From DASWJZ01 sp963814905 (lineage in GTDB: Bacteria > Pseudomonadota > Alphaproteobacteria > Rhizobiales > Afifellaceae), in assembly GCA_963814905.1 (NCBI GenBank), contig CAWFEM010000010.1, forward strand, positions 124,001 through 188,000: a stretch of DNA of 64,000 bases, given 5' to 3'. Each line of letters begins with the position of its first letter. Within the stretch, counting starts at the first letter, position 1. The position numbers and the translations under genes are program-made. The notes under the pieces are model-generated. The model worked only from the letters and a program-made list of their open reading frames with translations. It did no database searches and was not told where the DNA came from. Positions 17,780 to 25,523 of this stretch are shown piece after piece.

Positions 17780-19331
17780 ATGCGGCAGAAGACTTCCCGT
17801 CGTGAGATGCCGGCCGCGGCGCGCCCGGCCGTGAAGCGCAGCGCACGCCAGAAGCCGTCGACGGACATCGAAGCTTTTGTCGAGAGCCGCGACCGCGCCG
17901 CGCTCGTGCGCGAAGTGCAGGAAGAAAATCGACGCGCTCGGCATCGAATATCTCTATCTGCAGTTCGTCTCCGTGACCGGCCGCATCATGGGCAAGGGCA
18001 TCCCGGCGGAGCATTGGGAATCGATCGCCGAGAAGGGCTTCCAGCTCGTCTACGGCGCCACCATGAACCTCTTCCTGAACCGCCGCGGCGACTATCTCGG
18101 CTACGGTCCGGAGGCGGCCGAGCTCATCGGCATCCCCGAGCCGGAAACCTTCATGCAGCTTCCCTGGGACACGCGGGTCGCGCGCATGTGGTGCACGCTC
18201 TTCCGTAACCGCGAGGAGCGCGAGGACCCCGGCGCCTTCCTGACCGCGGACGCGCGCGGCAACCTCCACCGCATCCACGCGCAGTTCAAGAAGGACCACG
18301 GCCTGGAGCTTCGCCACGGCACCGAGCCGGAGATGATGTGGCTCAAGAAAGGCCCGGACGGACAGCCGAACGGCGGCTATTCGCGCCCCTATTGCTATCA
18401 CATCGACCAGTTCGAGAGCCTGCGGCCCGTCTACATGCGGGTCATCGAATATTGCCGCAAGATGGGCCTCGACATGATCCAGGGCGACCACGAGGATTCG
18501 CCCGGTCAGCTTGAGCTGAACTTCACCTACGACGATTGCTCAAGAACCGCCGACCGGCTCGCCACCTACCGCCAGATCTGCGCCCAGGTGGCGCGCGAGT
18601 TCGACATCATCGCCTGCTTCATGTGCAAGCCGTTCATGGGCGTCTCCGCCAACGGCTGCCACCACAACATCTCGCTTTGGAAGGGCGGCAAGGACGAGGT
18701 GAAGCGGCTCGGCAACGACCTCAAGAACCTGCCGGGCCTCGCCCACAACTACACCTACCGCCGCGGCGGCGAGAACACCTTCATGCCGGACACCGACGAC
18801 GTTCAGCTTCCCGGCAAGATCGGGCTCGCCGCGATCGGCGGAATCGTCGCGCATCTCGGCGGGCTCACCGCCATCGGCTGCTCGACCGTCAATTCCTATC
18901 GCCGGCTCTGGGACACCGGGTTCTGGGCGCCGGTCTTCGCCGATTGGGGCTTCCAGAACCGTACGACCGGCCTTCGCGTTTCCGCACCGGGGCGCTTCGA
19001 GTACCGCGCCGTCGACGCCATGGTGAACCCGCATCTGATGGCGGCCGCGCTGCTCAAAGCCATGGACGACGGCCTCAAGAACGACCTCGATCCGGGCCGT
19101 CCCGAGGAGCGCAACATCTATCAGGCGATGGAGGCCGGAAAGCAGGTGCGGAAGCTGCCGATGACGCTTGGCGACGCGCTTGAGGCGCTGAAGAAGGACG
19201 ACGTCATCCGCTCCGCCATGCCAGGCGAGATGTATCGCCTCTACGACGAATACAAGCGCGACGAATGGGAGCGCTTCCTCCACACCACGACGGAGTGGGA
19301 TTTGACGACGTATCTGGATTGTCTGCCGTGA
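17780..19331 (+). CDS. glutamine synthetase family protein, module 2 (frame break near residue 48)
   Basis: A full-length glutamine synthetase fold: the N-terminal region IEYLYLQFVSVTGRIMGKG, then catalytic motifs GTEPEMMW, GDHEDSPGQLELNF, NGCHHNISLW and APGRFEYRAVDA. It differs clearly from the module 1 paralogue and has a longer lysine/arginine-rich N-terminus. The natural start ATG at 17780 (MRQKTSRREMP) is in one frame and the rest of the protein (from about 17930) in another. Deleting one A from the GAAGAAAA run at about 17919-17926 joins them as VREVQEEIDALGIEY. Without repair only a TTG-started ORF from 17877 is intact. By context it ligates an amine or ammonia to glutamate-type acceptors. 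Confidence 0.82.
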
Positions 19332-19336
19332 CGGCA

Positions 19337-19411
19337 AGTGAATGGTGACTGGTGAATAGTGAATAGGGGTGGCGAGAGCGTTTCTACTCACCGCTCACCA
19401 TTCCCTACTCA
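19337..19411. repeat. imperfect inverted repeat of TGGTGA/AGTGAATAG units (type D)
   Basis: Left arm 19337-19367 (GTGAATGGTGACTGGTGAATA...) pairs imperfectly with right arm 19381-19411 (...CTACTCACCGCTCACCATTC). The element fills the gap between the module 2 glutamine synthetase and GATase genes and is lower in GC than its surroundings. It is a further dispersed-type intergenic palindrome. Confidence 0.7.
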
Positions 19412-19431
19412 CCCAAAAGTGGAGGCTTTTC

Positions 19432-20367
19432 ATGTGCGGAATTGCCGGTCTCATCCACCGCGATGGCGCGGCGACCGTCGGTAAGGAAATGACGGCGATG
19501 CTTCAGAGCCTCAGACATCGCGGCCCCGATTCCACGGGCTTCGCGATCTATGGGGTCTCCACCGATAACGAATACATCATGCGCCTGAAGCTCGCCGAGC
19601 AGGAGGACCTGACCAAGGACCACCACATCCATCGGAAGATCCGCGAGCGGCAGGCAGAAGTCGATGACCGGCTTAAGGAGATGGGCGCCGACGTGCTCGA
19701 CGTGGCCGAGCCCACCGACTACGCGTTCCGCTACCGGCTGCGCTATGCCGGCGACACGCGCAAGCTTGCCGAGCAGATCGAGCGGATCGATGGCGCCGAA
19801 GTGCTTTCCTTCGGCAGCGGGCTGGAGCTGATCAAGGATCTGGGCGACGCGACCCAGGTCTCGACGCAATACGATCTCGGCAATTTCCGCGGCACGCACG
19901 GCATCGGCCATACCCGCATGGCGACGGAGTCGGACGTCGATATCCGCTCCGCACATCCTTATTGGGCCTACCCCTACAACGACATCGCCGTCGTCCATAA
20001 CGGGCAGATCACCAATTACTGGATCATGCGGCGCGAGCTTGAGCGGCGCGGCCATCGCTTCATGTCGAACTGCGATTCGGAACTCCTGGCGGTCTATACC
20101 GCGAACAACCTGGAGCAAGGCGCGACGTTGGAGGATTCCCTCAAATCCTCGATCCATGAGATCGACGGCGTCTTCACCTATGTCGTGGCGACGGAGACCG
20201 AGCTCGGCATGGCCAAGGACACCATGGCCGCCAAGCCGATGGTGCTCTACGAGAGCGACGAGCTCGTGGCGCTCGCCTCCGAGGAAGTCGCGATCCGCAC
20301 GCTCATGCCGCGCGAGATCGACACCTCCGATCCCTATGACGAAGAGGTCCGCGTATGGCAGAGATGA
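19432..20367 (+). CDS. class II glutamine amidotransferase domain protein (GlxB/MgsA-like), module 2
   Basis: A 311-residue Ntn amidotransferase starting MCGIAGLIHRDG, with Cys2 as the nucleophile after Met removal. Conserved motifs are LRHRGPDSTGFAIY, GIGHTRMATESDVD, VVHNGQITNYWIMRREL and NCDSELLAVY. The start at 19432 is set by the required Cys2 and by GGAGG at 19421-19425; the frame continues upstream through the repeat but without meaning. It ends in an ATGA overlap with the GXGXG gene (start 20364). It is a paralogue of the module 1 protein, with an insertion around residues 50-110 (EQEDLTKDHHIHRKIRERQ) that is absent there. Confidence 0.88.
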   Translation: MCGIAGLIHRDGAATVGKEMTAMLQSLRHRGPDSTGFAIYGVSTDNEYIMRLKLAEQEDLTKDHHIHRKIRERQAEVDDRLKEMGADVLDVAEPTDYAFRYRLRYAGDTRKLAEQIERIDGAEVLSFGSGLELIKDLGDATQVSTQYDLGNFRGTHGIGHTRMATESDVDIRSAHPYWAYPYNDIAVVHNGQITNYWIMRRELERRGHRFMSNCDSELLAVYTANNLEQGATLEDSLKSSIHEIDGVFTYVVATETELGMAKDTMAAKPMVLYESDELVALASEEVAIRTLMPREIDTSDPYDEEVRVWQR

Positions 20368-21234
20368 CAGGCCCGGCGCGTTCGGCTGCCGAGCAAAGCA
20401 GCCTCTCGCATGAAATGGGAATGCACACCGAGCAGCTCGCCGGCCGCTCGCAGCAGCAGTTCTTCGACGTCGACCTGTCGGAGGAGCATGAGGGCTTCTC
20501 ACTGCCCGGGAGCATTCGACGTCGACTTCAACAAGCGCGCCGAGATCGACGCTTCGAACATGCCGGAGAAGGAGGTCAATCTTCGCATCCGCGAGCTGAT
20601 GCAGGACGGCCACGGCACGATCGTCATCAAGAACCCCGGCGCCAAGCACTCGATCGCCGTCGGCATCCTGAACCGCCTGAACCTCATCATCGAGGGTTCG
20701 CTCGGCTATTTCGGCGTCGGCCTGATCGACGGGCCGAACGTCCGCATCTCCGGCCGCGTTGGCTGGTCGTGCGCCGAGAACATGATGGGCGGCATCATCA
20801 TCATCGAAAAGAATGCCGGCTCGCAGTTCGGCGCGGCGATCCGCGGCGGCGACCTCGTGTGCAAGGGCAATGTCGGCTCGCGCACCGGCATCGACATGAA
20901 GGGCGGCTCCATCATCGTCGGCGGCGATACCGGCGCCTTCTCCGGCTTCATGATGCAGCGCGGACGCATGGTGTTCTGCGGCAACGCCGGCAAGAACCTC
21001 GGCGATTCCATGTACGACGGCACGATCTATATCGGCGGCGAGCCGGCGAGCCTCGGCGTCGACGCGGTATGGGGCGAGATGACGGACCTCGACCGTCAAT
21101 GGCTGACGCGCAAGCTCACCATGTACGAGATGCTGCCCGAAAAGGGCGTCGGGCACTTCCGCAAGATCGTCGCGGGCAAGCAGCTCTGGAACTACGACAA
21201 TCTGGAACCGACCGAGAAGAAGCTCGTACTTTGA
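20364..21234 (+). CDS. GXGXG-motif glutamate synthase domain protein (GlxC/MgsB-like), module 2 (frame break near residue 50)
   Basis: A beta-helical GXGXG domain: GSLGYFGVGLIDGPNVRISG, RVGWSCAENMMGGIIIIEKN, GNVGSRTGIDMKGGSIIVGG and GDTGAFSGFMMQRG. The N-terminus (MTGPARSAAEQSS, ATG 20364 overlapping the previous stop by ATGA) is in one frame up to EEHEGFSLPG. The remainder, from AFDVDFNKRAEID, is in another. Removing one G from the GGG at 20508-20510 fuses them smoothly. As printed, the protein is either truncated or restarts at the ATG at 20410. It would partner the GATase (19432) and FMN (21258) subunits. Confidence 0.8.
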
Positions 21235-21257
21235 GCGCTCGGAAAGAGGACGCGTCG

Positions 21258-22640
21258 ATGGCAAAGAAGAAGAGTGGCGGCGAGAAGGATAAGCGCGGGC
21301 CGGCGGAGACGAGCCGTTTCATCCTCGGTCACTCGAATATCTTCACGCCCGAGGTCATCAACGACATTCACATCAAATCGGACCTCGGCCGCTACCGCAT
21401 GCGCGGCTTCTCGCTGTTCAAGAAAATCCCGCACTGGGACGATCTCACTTTCCTGCCCGGCACGCTGACCCGCTTCGTGATCGAGGGCTACCGCGAGAAG
21501 TGCGAGACGAAGACGGTGATCGGCCCGCGCGCCAAACGGCCGTTCGAGCTCGACATCCCGGTCTATGTCACCGGCATGAGCTTCGGGGCGCTCTCCTACG
21601 AGGCGAAGATCGCGCTTGCCCGCGGCGCCACGATGGCCGGGTCGGCGACCTGCTCCGGCGAAGGCGGGATGATTCCCGACGAGCGGCGTTATTCGATCAA
21701 GTGGTTCTACCAGTGCATCCAGTCGCGCTACGGCTTCAACCCGCACCATTTGAGGCTTGCCGACGCCTGCGAGTTCTTCATCGGACAGGGCTGCAAGGTC
21801 GGTCTCGGCGGGCATCTGATGGGTCAAAAGGTGACGGACCAGGTGGCGGAGATGCGCTCGCTTCCCGCCGGCATCGACCAGCGCTCGCCGGCCCGCCATC
21901 CGGACTGGCTCGGCCCCGACGACCTGGCGCTGAAGATCGAGGAGATCCGCGAGGCGACGAACTGGGAAATCCCGATCCAGCTCAAGCTTGGCGCCGCGCG
22001 CGTCTATGACGACGTCAGGATGGCGGTGAAGTGCGGGCCGGATTCCATCTATATCGACGGCATGGAGGGCGGCACCGGCGCCGGCCCCCACGTTGCGGCG
22101 GAGGATACCGGCATCCCCGGCATCGCGGCGATCCGCCAGGCGCGCCGCGCCATCGACGAGCTCGGCAAGCGCGGCGAGGTCACGCTCGTCTATGCCGGCG
22201 GCATCAGGAACGGCGGCGACGTTGCGAAGGCGCTGGCGCTCGGCGCCGACGCGATCGCCATCGGCCATTCGGTGCTGATGGCGTTGAACTGCAACCGGCA
22301 CATCGACGGCGTCACCGACTACGAGAGCGAGATCGGCGTGCCGGCGGGCTATTGCTACCATTGCCACACCGGACGCTGCCCGGTCGGCGTCGCCACGCAG
22401 GACCCGGAGCTGCGCAAGCGGCTCGATCCGGACGAGGCGGCCGAGCGCGTCTACAATTTCCTCCACACGCTGACCATGGAGGCGCAGATGCTGGCGCGCG
22501 CCTGCGGCAAGACCAACGTACATTCGCTGGAGCCGGAAGACCTCGCGGCGCTGACGATGGAGGCTTCCGCCATGGCGCAGGTGCCGCTCGCCGGCACCGA
22601 CTTCACGGTCGGCGTCGAGAACTACCACGACATCAGCTGA
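21258..22640 (+). CDS. FMN-binding glutamate synthase domain protein (GlxD/MgsC-like), module 2
   Basis: A 460-residue FMN/Fe-S barrel domain of glutamate synthase. Motifs are VTGMSFGALSYEAKIALARG, QGCKVGLGGHLMGQKV, IDGMEGGTGAGPH and VYAGGIRNGGDVAKALALGAD. It retains the cysteine cluster C366-YH-C369-HTGR-C374 followed by PVGVATQDP, corresponding to the 3Fe-4S ligands of glutamate synthase, which the module 1 paralogue has lost. The ATG at 21258 follows GGAAAGAGGA. A lysine-rich N-terminal tail (MAKKKSGGEKDKRG) is specific to this copy. It is the catalytic synthase subunit of the second split enzyme. Confidence 0.9.
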   Translation: MAKKKSGGEKDKRGPAETSRFILGHSNIFTPEVINDIHIKSDLGRYRMRGFSLFKKIPHWDDLTFLPGTLTRFVIEGYREKCETKTVIGPRAKRPFELDIPVYVTGMSFGALSYEAKIALARGATMAGSATCSGEGGMIPDERRYSIKWFYQCIQSRYGFNPHHLRLADACEFFIGQGCKVGLGGHLMGQKVTDQVAEMRSLPAGIDQRSPARHPDWLGPDDLALKIEEIREATNWEIPIQLKLGAARVYDDVRMAVKCGPDSIYIDGMEGGTGAGPHVAAEDTGIPGIAAIRQARRAIDELGKRGEVTLVYAGGIRNGGDVAKALALGADAIAIGHSVLMALNCNRHIDGVTDYESEIGVPAGYCYHCHTGRCPVGVATQDPELRKRLDPDEAAERVYNFLHTLTMEAQMLARACGKTNVHSLEPEDLAALTMEASAMAQVPLAGTDFTVGVENYHDIS

Positions 22641-22659
22641 AGAAGCCGGGACAAGGACA

Positions 22660-23073
22660 ATGGCAGGCACCAGCTACAAGGGCTCCGACATCAAGTCGGT
22701 CGACCAGTTCATCGAGGATGCGGCCGGGCTCAACTCAAGTCGCGAGCAGGAGATCGGACAGCACATCGGCTACCGCTACGATGTGAACCTGCTGCCGGAC
22801 TACAGCCGCCTCACGCCCTACCTCAAGGGCTACATGGAATTCATGGGGTGGGACGACCTGAACTGGCTGGAAGACATCCACATGGGCTACGAGGATGGGC
22901 TGCCGGCGGTCTTCGACCGCAACATCAACGGCTGGGTGCGCATCCCGAAATCGATCAAGCTTCCCGACAATCAGCAGGACAGGGACATGCTGGCGCGCGA
23001 GCTGCTCGTGCGCTTCCAGACCTCGCCGAACCACCCGCTGAGAGAGCTGAATGAGGCTTATCGGAAATTCTGA
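22660..23073 (+). CDS. small protein of unknown function linked to module 2
   Basis: A 137-residue, acidic, soluble-looking protein with no signal peptide or membrane segment and no domain I recognise. Aromatic-rich motifs include YMEFMGWDDLNWLEDIHMGY and FDRNINGWVRIPKS, and the C-terminus is predicted helical. It starts 19 bases after the FMN-synthase stop with a good site (GGGACAAGGACA), so it is the last gene of the module 2 operon. A dedicated accessory or fourth subunit of the split synthase is the obvious hypothesis. Nothing in the sequence proves it. Confidence 0.7.
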   Translation: MAGTSYKGSDIKSVDQFIEDAAGLNSSREQEIGQHIGYRYDVNLLPDYSRLTPYLKGYMEFMGWDDLNWLEDIHMGYEDGLPAVFDRNINGWVRIPKSIKLPDNQQDRDMLARELLVRFQTSPNHPLRELNEAYRKF

Positions 23074-23077
23074 GGTG

Positions 23078-23686
23078 CTAGCCCCCCGCCCCTCGGGCGA
23101 GAGAGCCGCGGGCGGCATGTCCCGGCGGCGCGGGCTTGGCTTCGACGCTCGCCCAGTCCGGGCGGAAGGCGACCACCTCCACGTCGGCAACGACGCTCGG
23201 ATTGAAGATACGGTTGTGCCAGATCGTGGCTTCGCGCGCAGGGTCGCTTTCGTCGAGCCGAAGGACGGCGCATGGCAGCCTGTAGAACTGCCGGAACTGA
23301 TCGAACTCCAGACTGCACGTCGCATCCGCCAGAAGCGTGGCGAGGACCGGCGAGCCGGCCGGCATGAGCGCGGTCAGGCGGTCGCTGAAATCAGCCGGCC
23401 CCTGGAAATGCTCCGCCTGAAGGAACGCCAGCCCGCGCTCGTAGACGAGCCTCGGATCTGCCGACTTCTGCACCTGGAAACGGAAGAAGGCGGTGCTCTC
23501 CTCCGGCTCCTTCGGAACGATCAGCACGGTCAGCGCCTCCGCGAGGACACTCCCGGTTGTGGTGAGCACGCGCGGACGCATGCCGGGCGACGGCCGGCCG
23601 CCCTCCTGGCGCATCGCGATCTGACGGATGCGACACTGCCAGCCGAGAAAGTGGTCGCGGATTTCCTCTGTGGGTGTCTTCAGCAT
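23078..23686 (-). CDS. conserved hypothetical protein
   Basis: A 202-residue protein, convergent with the module 2 operon (5 bases between stops). I do not recognise the family. The central part alternates strands and helices (TGSVLAEALTVLIVPKEPEES, LVYERGLAFLQAEHFQGPADF) and the C-terminal 30 residues are low-complexity Ala/Gly/Pro/Arg. There is no signal peptide or membrane span. The upstream gap to 23880 is shared with the divergent ammonium transporter gene, so the two may be co-regulated. Confidence 0.65.
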   Translation of the reverse strand: MLKTPTEEIRDHFLGWQCRIRQIAMRQEGGRPSPGMRPRVLTTTGSVLAEALTVLIVPKEPEESTAFFRFQVQKSADPRLVYERGLAFLQAEHFQGPADFSDRLTALMPAGSPVLATLLADATCSLEFDQFRQFYRLPCAVLRLDESDPAREATIWHNRIFNPSVVADVEVVAFRPDWASVEAKPAPPGHAARGSLARGAGG

Positions 23687-23833
23687 GACCCGGAGACTAT
23701 TGTGAATTTTTCGTTACACTAGAACTTTGGCGGCGGGCTCGCAGAGCCTCCGCCGAGTCGACGGTGACTTCGAACGTCGAAGTGGAAGCTAGACAAGGAG
23801 CATCGTCGGTCTGGGCCCGCGACGCAACGATTA

Positions 23834-23849
23834 TGGAGAACACATTGCA
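23834..23849 (+). promoter_or_regulatory. candidate sigma-54 promoter upstream of the ammonium transporter
   Basis: TGGAGAACACATTGCA has the GG and GC dinucleotides of the -24/-12 elements at the required spacing (consensus TGGCAC-N5-TTGC). It lies 31 bases before the transporter start. Nitrogen-regulated amtB genes are classically sigma-54/NtrC dependent, so context supports the call. The -24 half deviates from CAC to AGA. I did not find a convincing NtrC site upstream. Confidence 0.45.
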
Positions 23850-23879
23850 TTAGCGGGATGGGAAAGGGGGAGCATCAAA

Positions 23880-25232
23880 ATGGGCGACAATCTATCTGCC
23901 TTAACGACGCTGTTCACCGAGTTCTACTACTGGGTGACCATCGTCTTCATGTTTCTGATTCACGTCGGCTTCTGCGTCTACGAGGTCGGTGTCAGCCGCA
24001 GGCGCAACCATCTCCACACCCTGATGAAGAACACGATGCTGATCCCGGTGGTCACCATCACCTTCTTCTTCTTCGGCTGGTGGATCTATTTCGGCCTGCC
24101 GAACGGACCGTGGATCAACGGCGGCGTTCTCACCGACGCCGGCACGCCCAATACGCCGTGGTCGCCGACCATGGCGCCGAACCTGGGCGATCACATCACC
24201 GGCGTCTTCTGGGCCGCGTTCCTGCTCTTCTCGCTGACAGCGGCCTCGATCGTCTCCGGCGCCGTCATCGAGCGTATCCGCACCGGCGCGTTCCTGATCC
24301 TGGCAGTGCTCATCGGATCGGTGACCTGGATCATCGATGCGGCGTGGGGCTGGAGCTACAACGGCTGGATGGTTGTGCTTCTCGGCTATCACGACGCCTA
24401 CGCCTCCGGTGTGATCCATGCGATCGCGGGCGGCACGGCGCTCGGCGTGCTGGTGGTGCTCGGTCCGCGTCTCGGCCGCTTCGCCAGCGACGGCAAGCCG
24501 CGTGATTTCGTTCCTCAAAACACCTGGCTGGTCACCGTTGGCCTGTTCCTGATCTACACCGGCTTCTGGGGGTTCTACGCCGCCTGTAACGTTCCGATCA
24601 TCTCTCCGGAGGGGATCGGCGGCCTGATCACCGGAACGACATGGACGGCGACGACGATCTACCTGACGCCGACCACGCTCGGCGGCATCACCTTCAACTT
24701 CCTGATGTCGCTGTCGGGCGGGATGCTGGTGGCCTATCTGATCTCGAAGGGCGACCCGTTCTGGACCTATTCGGGCGGCCTTGCCGGCATCATCACGGCT
24801 TCCGCCGGCAACGACCTCTACCACCCGATCCAGGCCATGTTCATCGGCGGGCTTGGAACCTTCATCGCCTACAAGATGCACTACTGGGTGGAGAAGACGT
24901 TCAAGATCGACGACGCGGTAGGCGCGGTGGCGGTGCACGGCTATGCCGGCTTCGTCGGCGTCGTCATCACCGGCTTCGTGCTCTGGGGCTATCCGTCGTC
25001 GCCCTACGAGGGCTATGCCGCGATCAACCCGATCGGCCAGATCGCCGGCGCCATCATCATGTTCTTCGTGCTCGGCTTCATCCCCGGATGGGTTGTCGCG
25101 AAGATCCTGAGCGCCTTCGGTCTCTTGCGTGTGCCGCGCCAGGTCGAGCTCATGGGGCTCGATTTCAAGAACCTGCATGAGCAGGAAGCGGCACGAACCG
25201 ATGTCCGAAACACCGAAAAAGCGCTCGCCTAG
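23880..25232 (+). CDS. ammonium transporter (Amt family)
   Basis: A 450-residue Amt/Mep/Rh channel with about 11 predicted helices. The twin histidines of the conduction path are visible in GVIHAIAGG and AVHGYAGFVG, and the structural Asp in GYHDAYASG replaces the usual DFAGG context. The divergent motifs (HDAYASG, NDLYHP) place it outside the main GlnK-paired AmtB group, and no glnK gene is adjacent. In this amine cluster it could carry ammonium or methylammonium released by demethylation. A candidate sigma-54 promoter precedes it. A 70-residue membrane protein follows at once. Confidence 0.87.
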   Translation: MGDNLSALTTLFTEFYYWVTIVFMFLIHVGFCVYEVGVSRRRNHLHTLMKNTMLIPVVTITFFFFGWWIYFGLPNGPWINGGVLTDAGTPNTPWSPTMAPNLGDHITGVFWAAFLLFSLTAASIVSGAVIERIRTGAFLILAVLIGSVTWIIDAAWGWSYNGWMVVLLGYHDAYASGVIHAIAGGTALGVLVVLGPRLGRFASDGKPRDFVPQNTWLVTVGLFLIYTGFWGFYAACNVPIISPEGIGGLITGTTWTATTIYLTPTTLGGITFNFLMSLSGGMLVAYLISKGDPFWTYSGGLAGIITASAGNDLYHPIQAMFIGGLGTFIAYKMHYWVEKTFKIDDAVGAVAVHGYAGFVGVVITGFVLWGYPSSPYEGYAAINPIGQIAGAIIMFFVLGFIPGWVVAKILSAFGLLRVPRQVELMGLDFKNLHEQEAARTDVRNTEKALA

Positions 25233-25255
25233 CGTCGCTGGGAAGGAGAAAAGCA

Positions 25256-25468
25256 ATGGGTAACACTTGGGCAGTCGACCTTGCCAACGTCTCGGCGATC
25301 TATCCTTGGCAGGGCTCCGAGTTCATCATGTTCATCATCGCCTTCGTCGTGTGGATTCTCTTCCATATCGTGCAGATCAAGCAGGAGAACCAGGACTACA
25401 ACGACGACATCGCGCAATACGGCTCCGCGGAGTCGATCAAGCAGGCGCTTGACGAGCATCCGACCTAA
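25256..25468 (+). CDS. small single-span membrane protein downstream of amt
   Basis: A 70-residue protein with one strong transmembrane helix at about residues 22-40 (EFIMFIIAFVVWILFHIVQ) and a charged C-terminal tail (KQENQDYNDDIAQYG). Start 23 bases after the transporter stop with AAGGAGA. The family is unknown to me. The tight coupling suggests a small regulatory or assembly partner of this unusual Amt protein, taking the place where glnK is found in other genomes. That is inference from position alone. Confidence 0.7.
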   Translation: MGNTWAVDLANVSAIYPWQGSEFIMFIIAFVVWILFHIVQIKQENQDYNDDIAQYGSAESIKQALDEHPT

Positions 25469-25485
25469 ATGATCTGAAAGACCTT

Positions 25486-25512
25486 GAGGCGCCGGCCATC
25501 CGCCGGCGCCTC
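25486..25512. terminator. bidirectional hairpin terminator between convergent genes
   Basis: GAGGCGCCGGC (25486-25496) pairs perfectly with GCCGGCGCCTC (25502-25512) around the loop CATCC. It lies between the stop of the small membrane protein gene (+) and the stop of the AKR-Rid gene (-). There is no strong U-tract, so it may work with Rho. Confidence 0.6.
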
Positions 25513-25523
25513 TCCCCGGCAGG

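Noticed and set aside
16431..18491. 686-codon antisense frame over the FAD oxidoreductase and glutamine synthetase genes
   Set aside because: Composition is typical of antisense shadows, and the sense genes have full family motifs.
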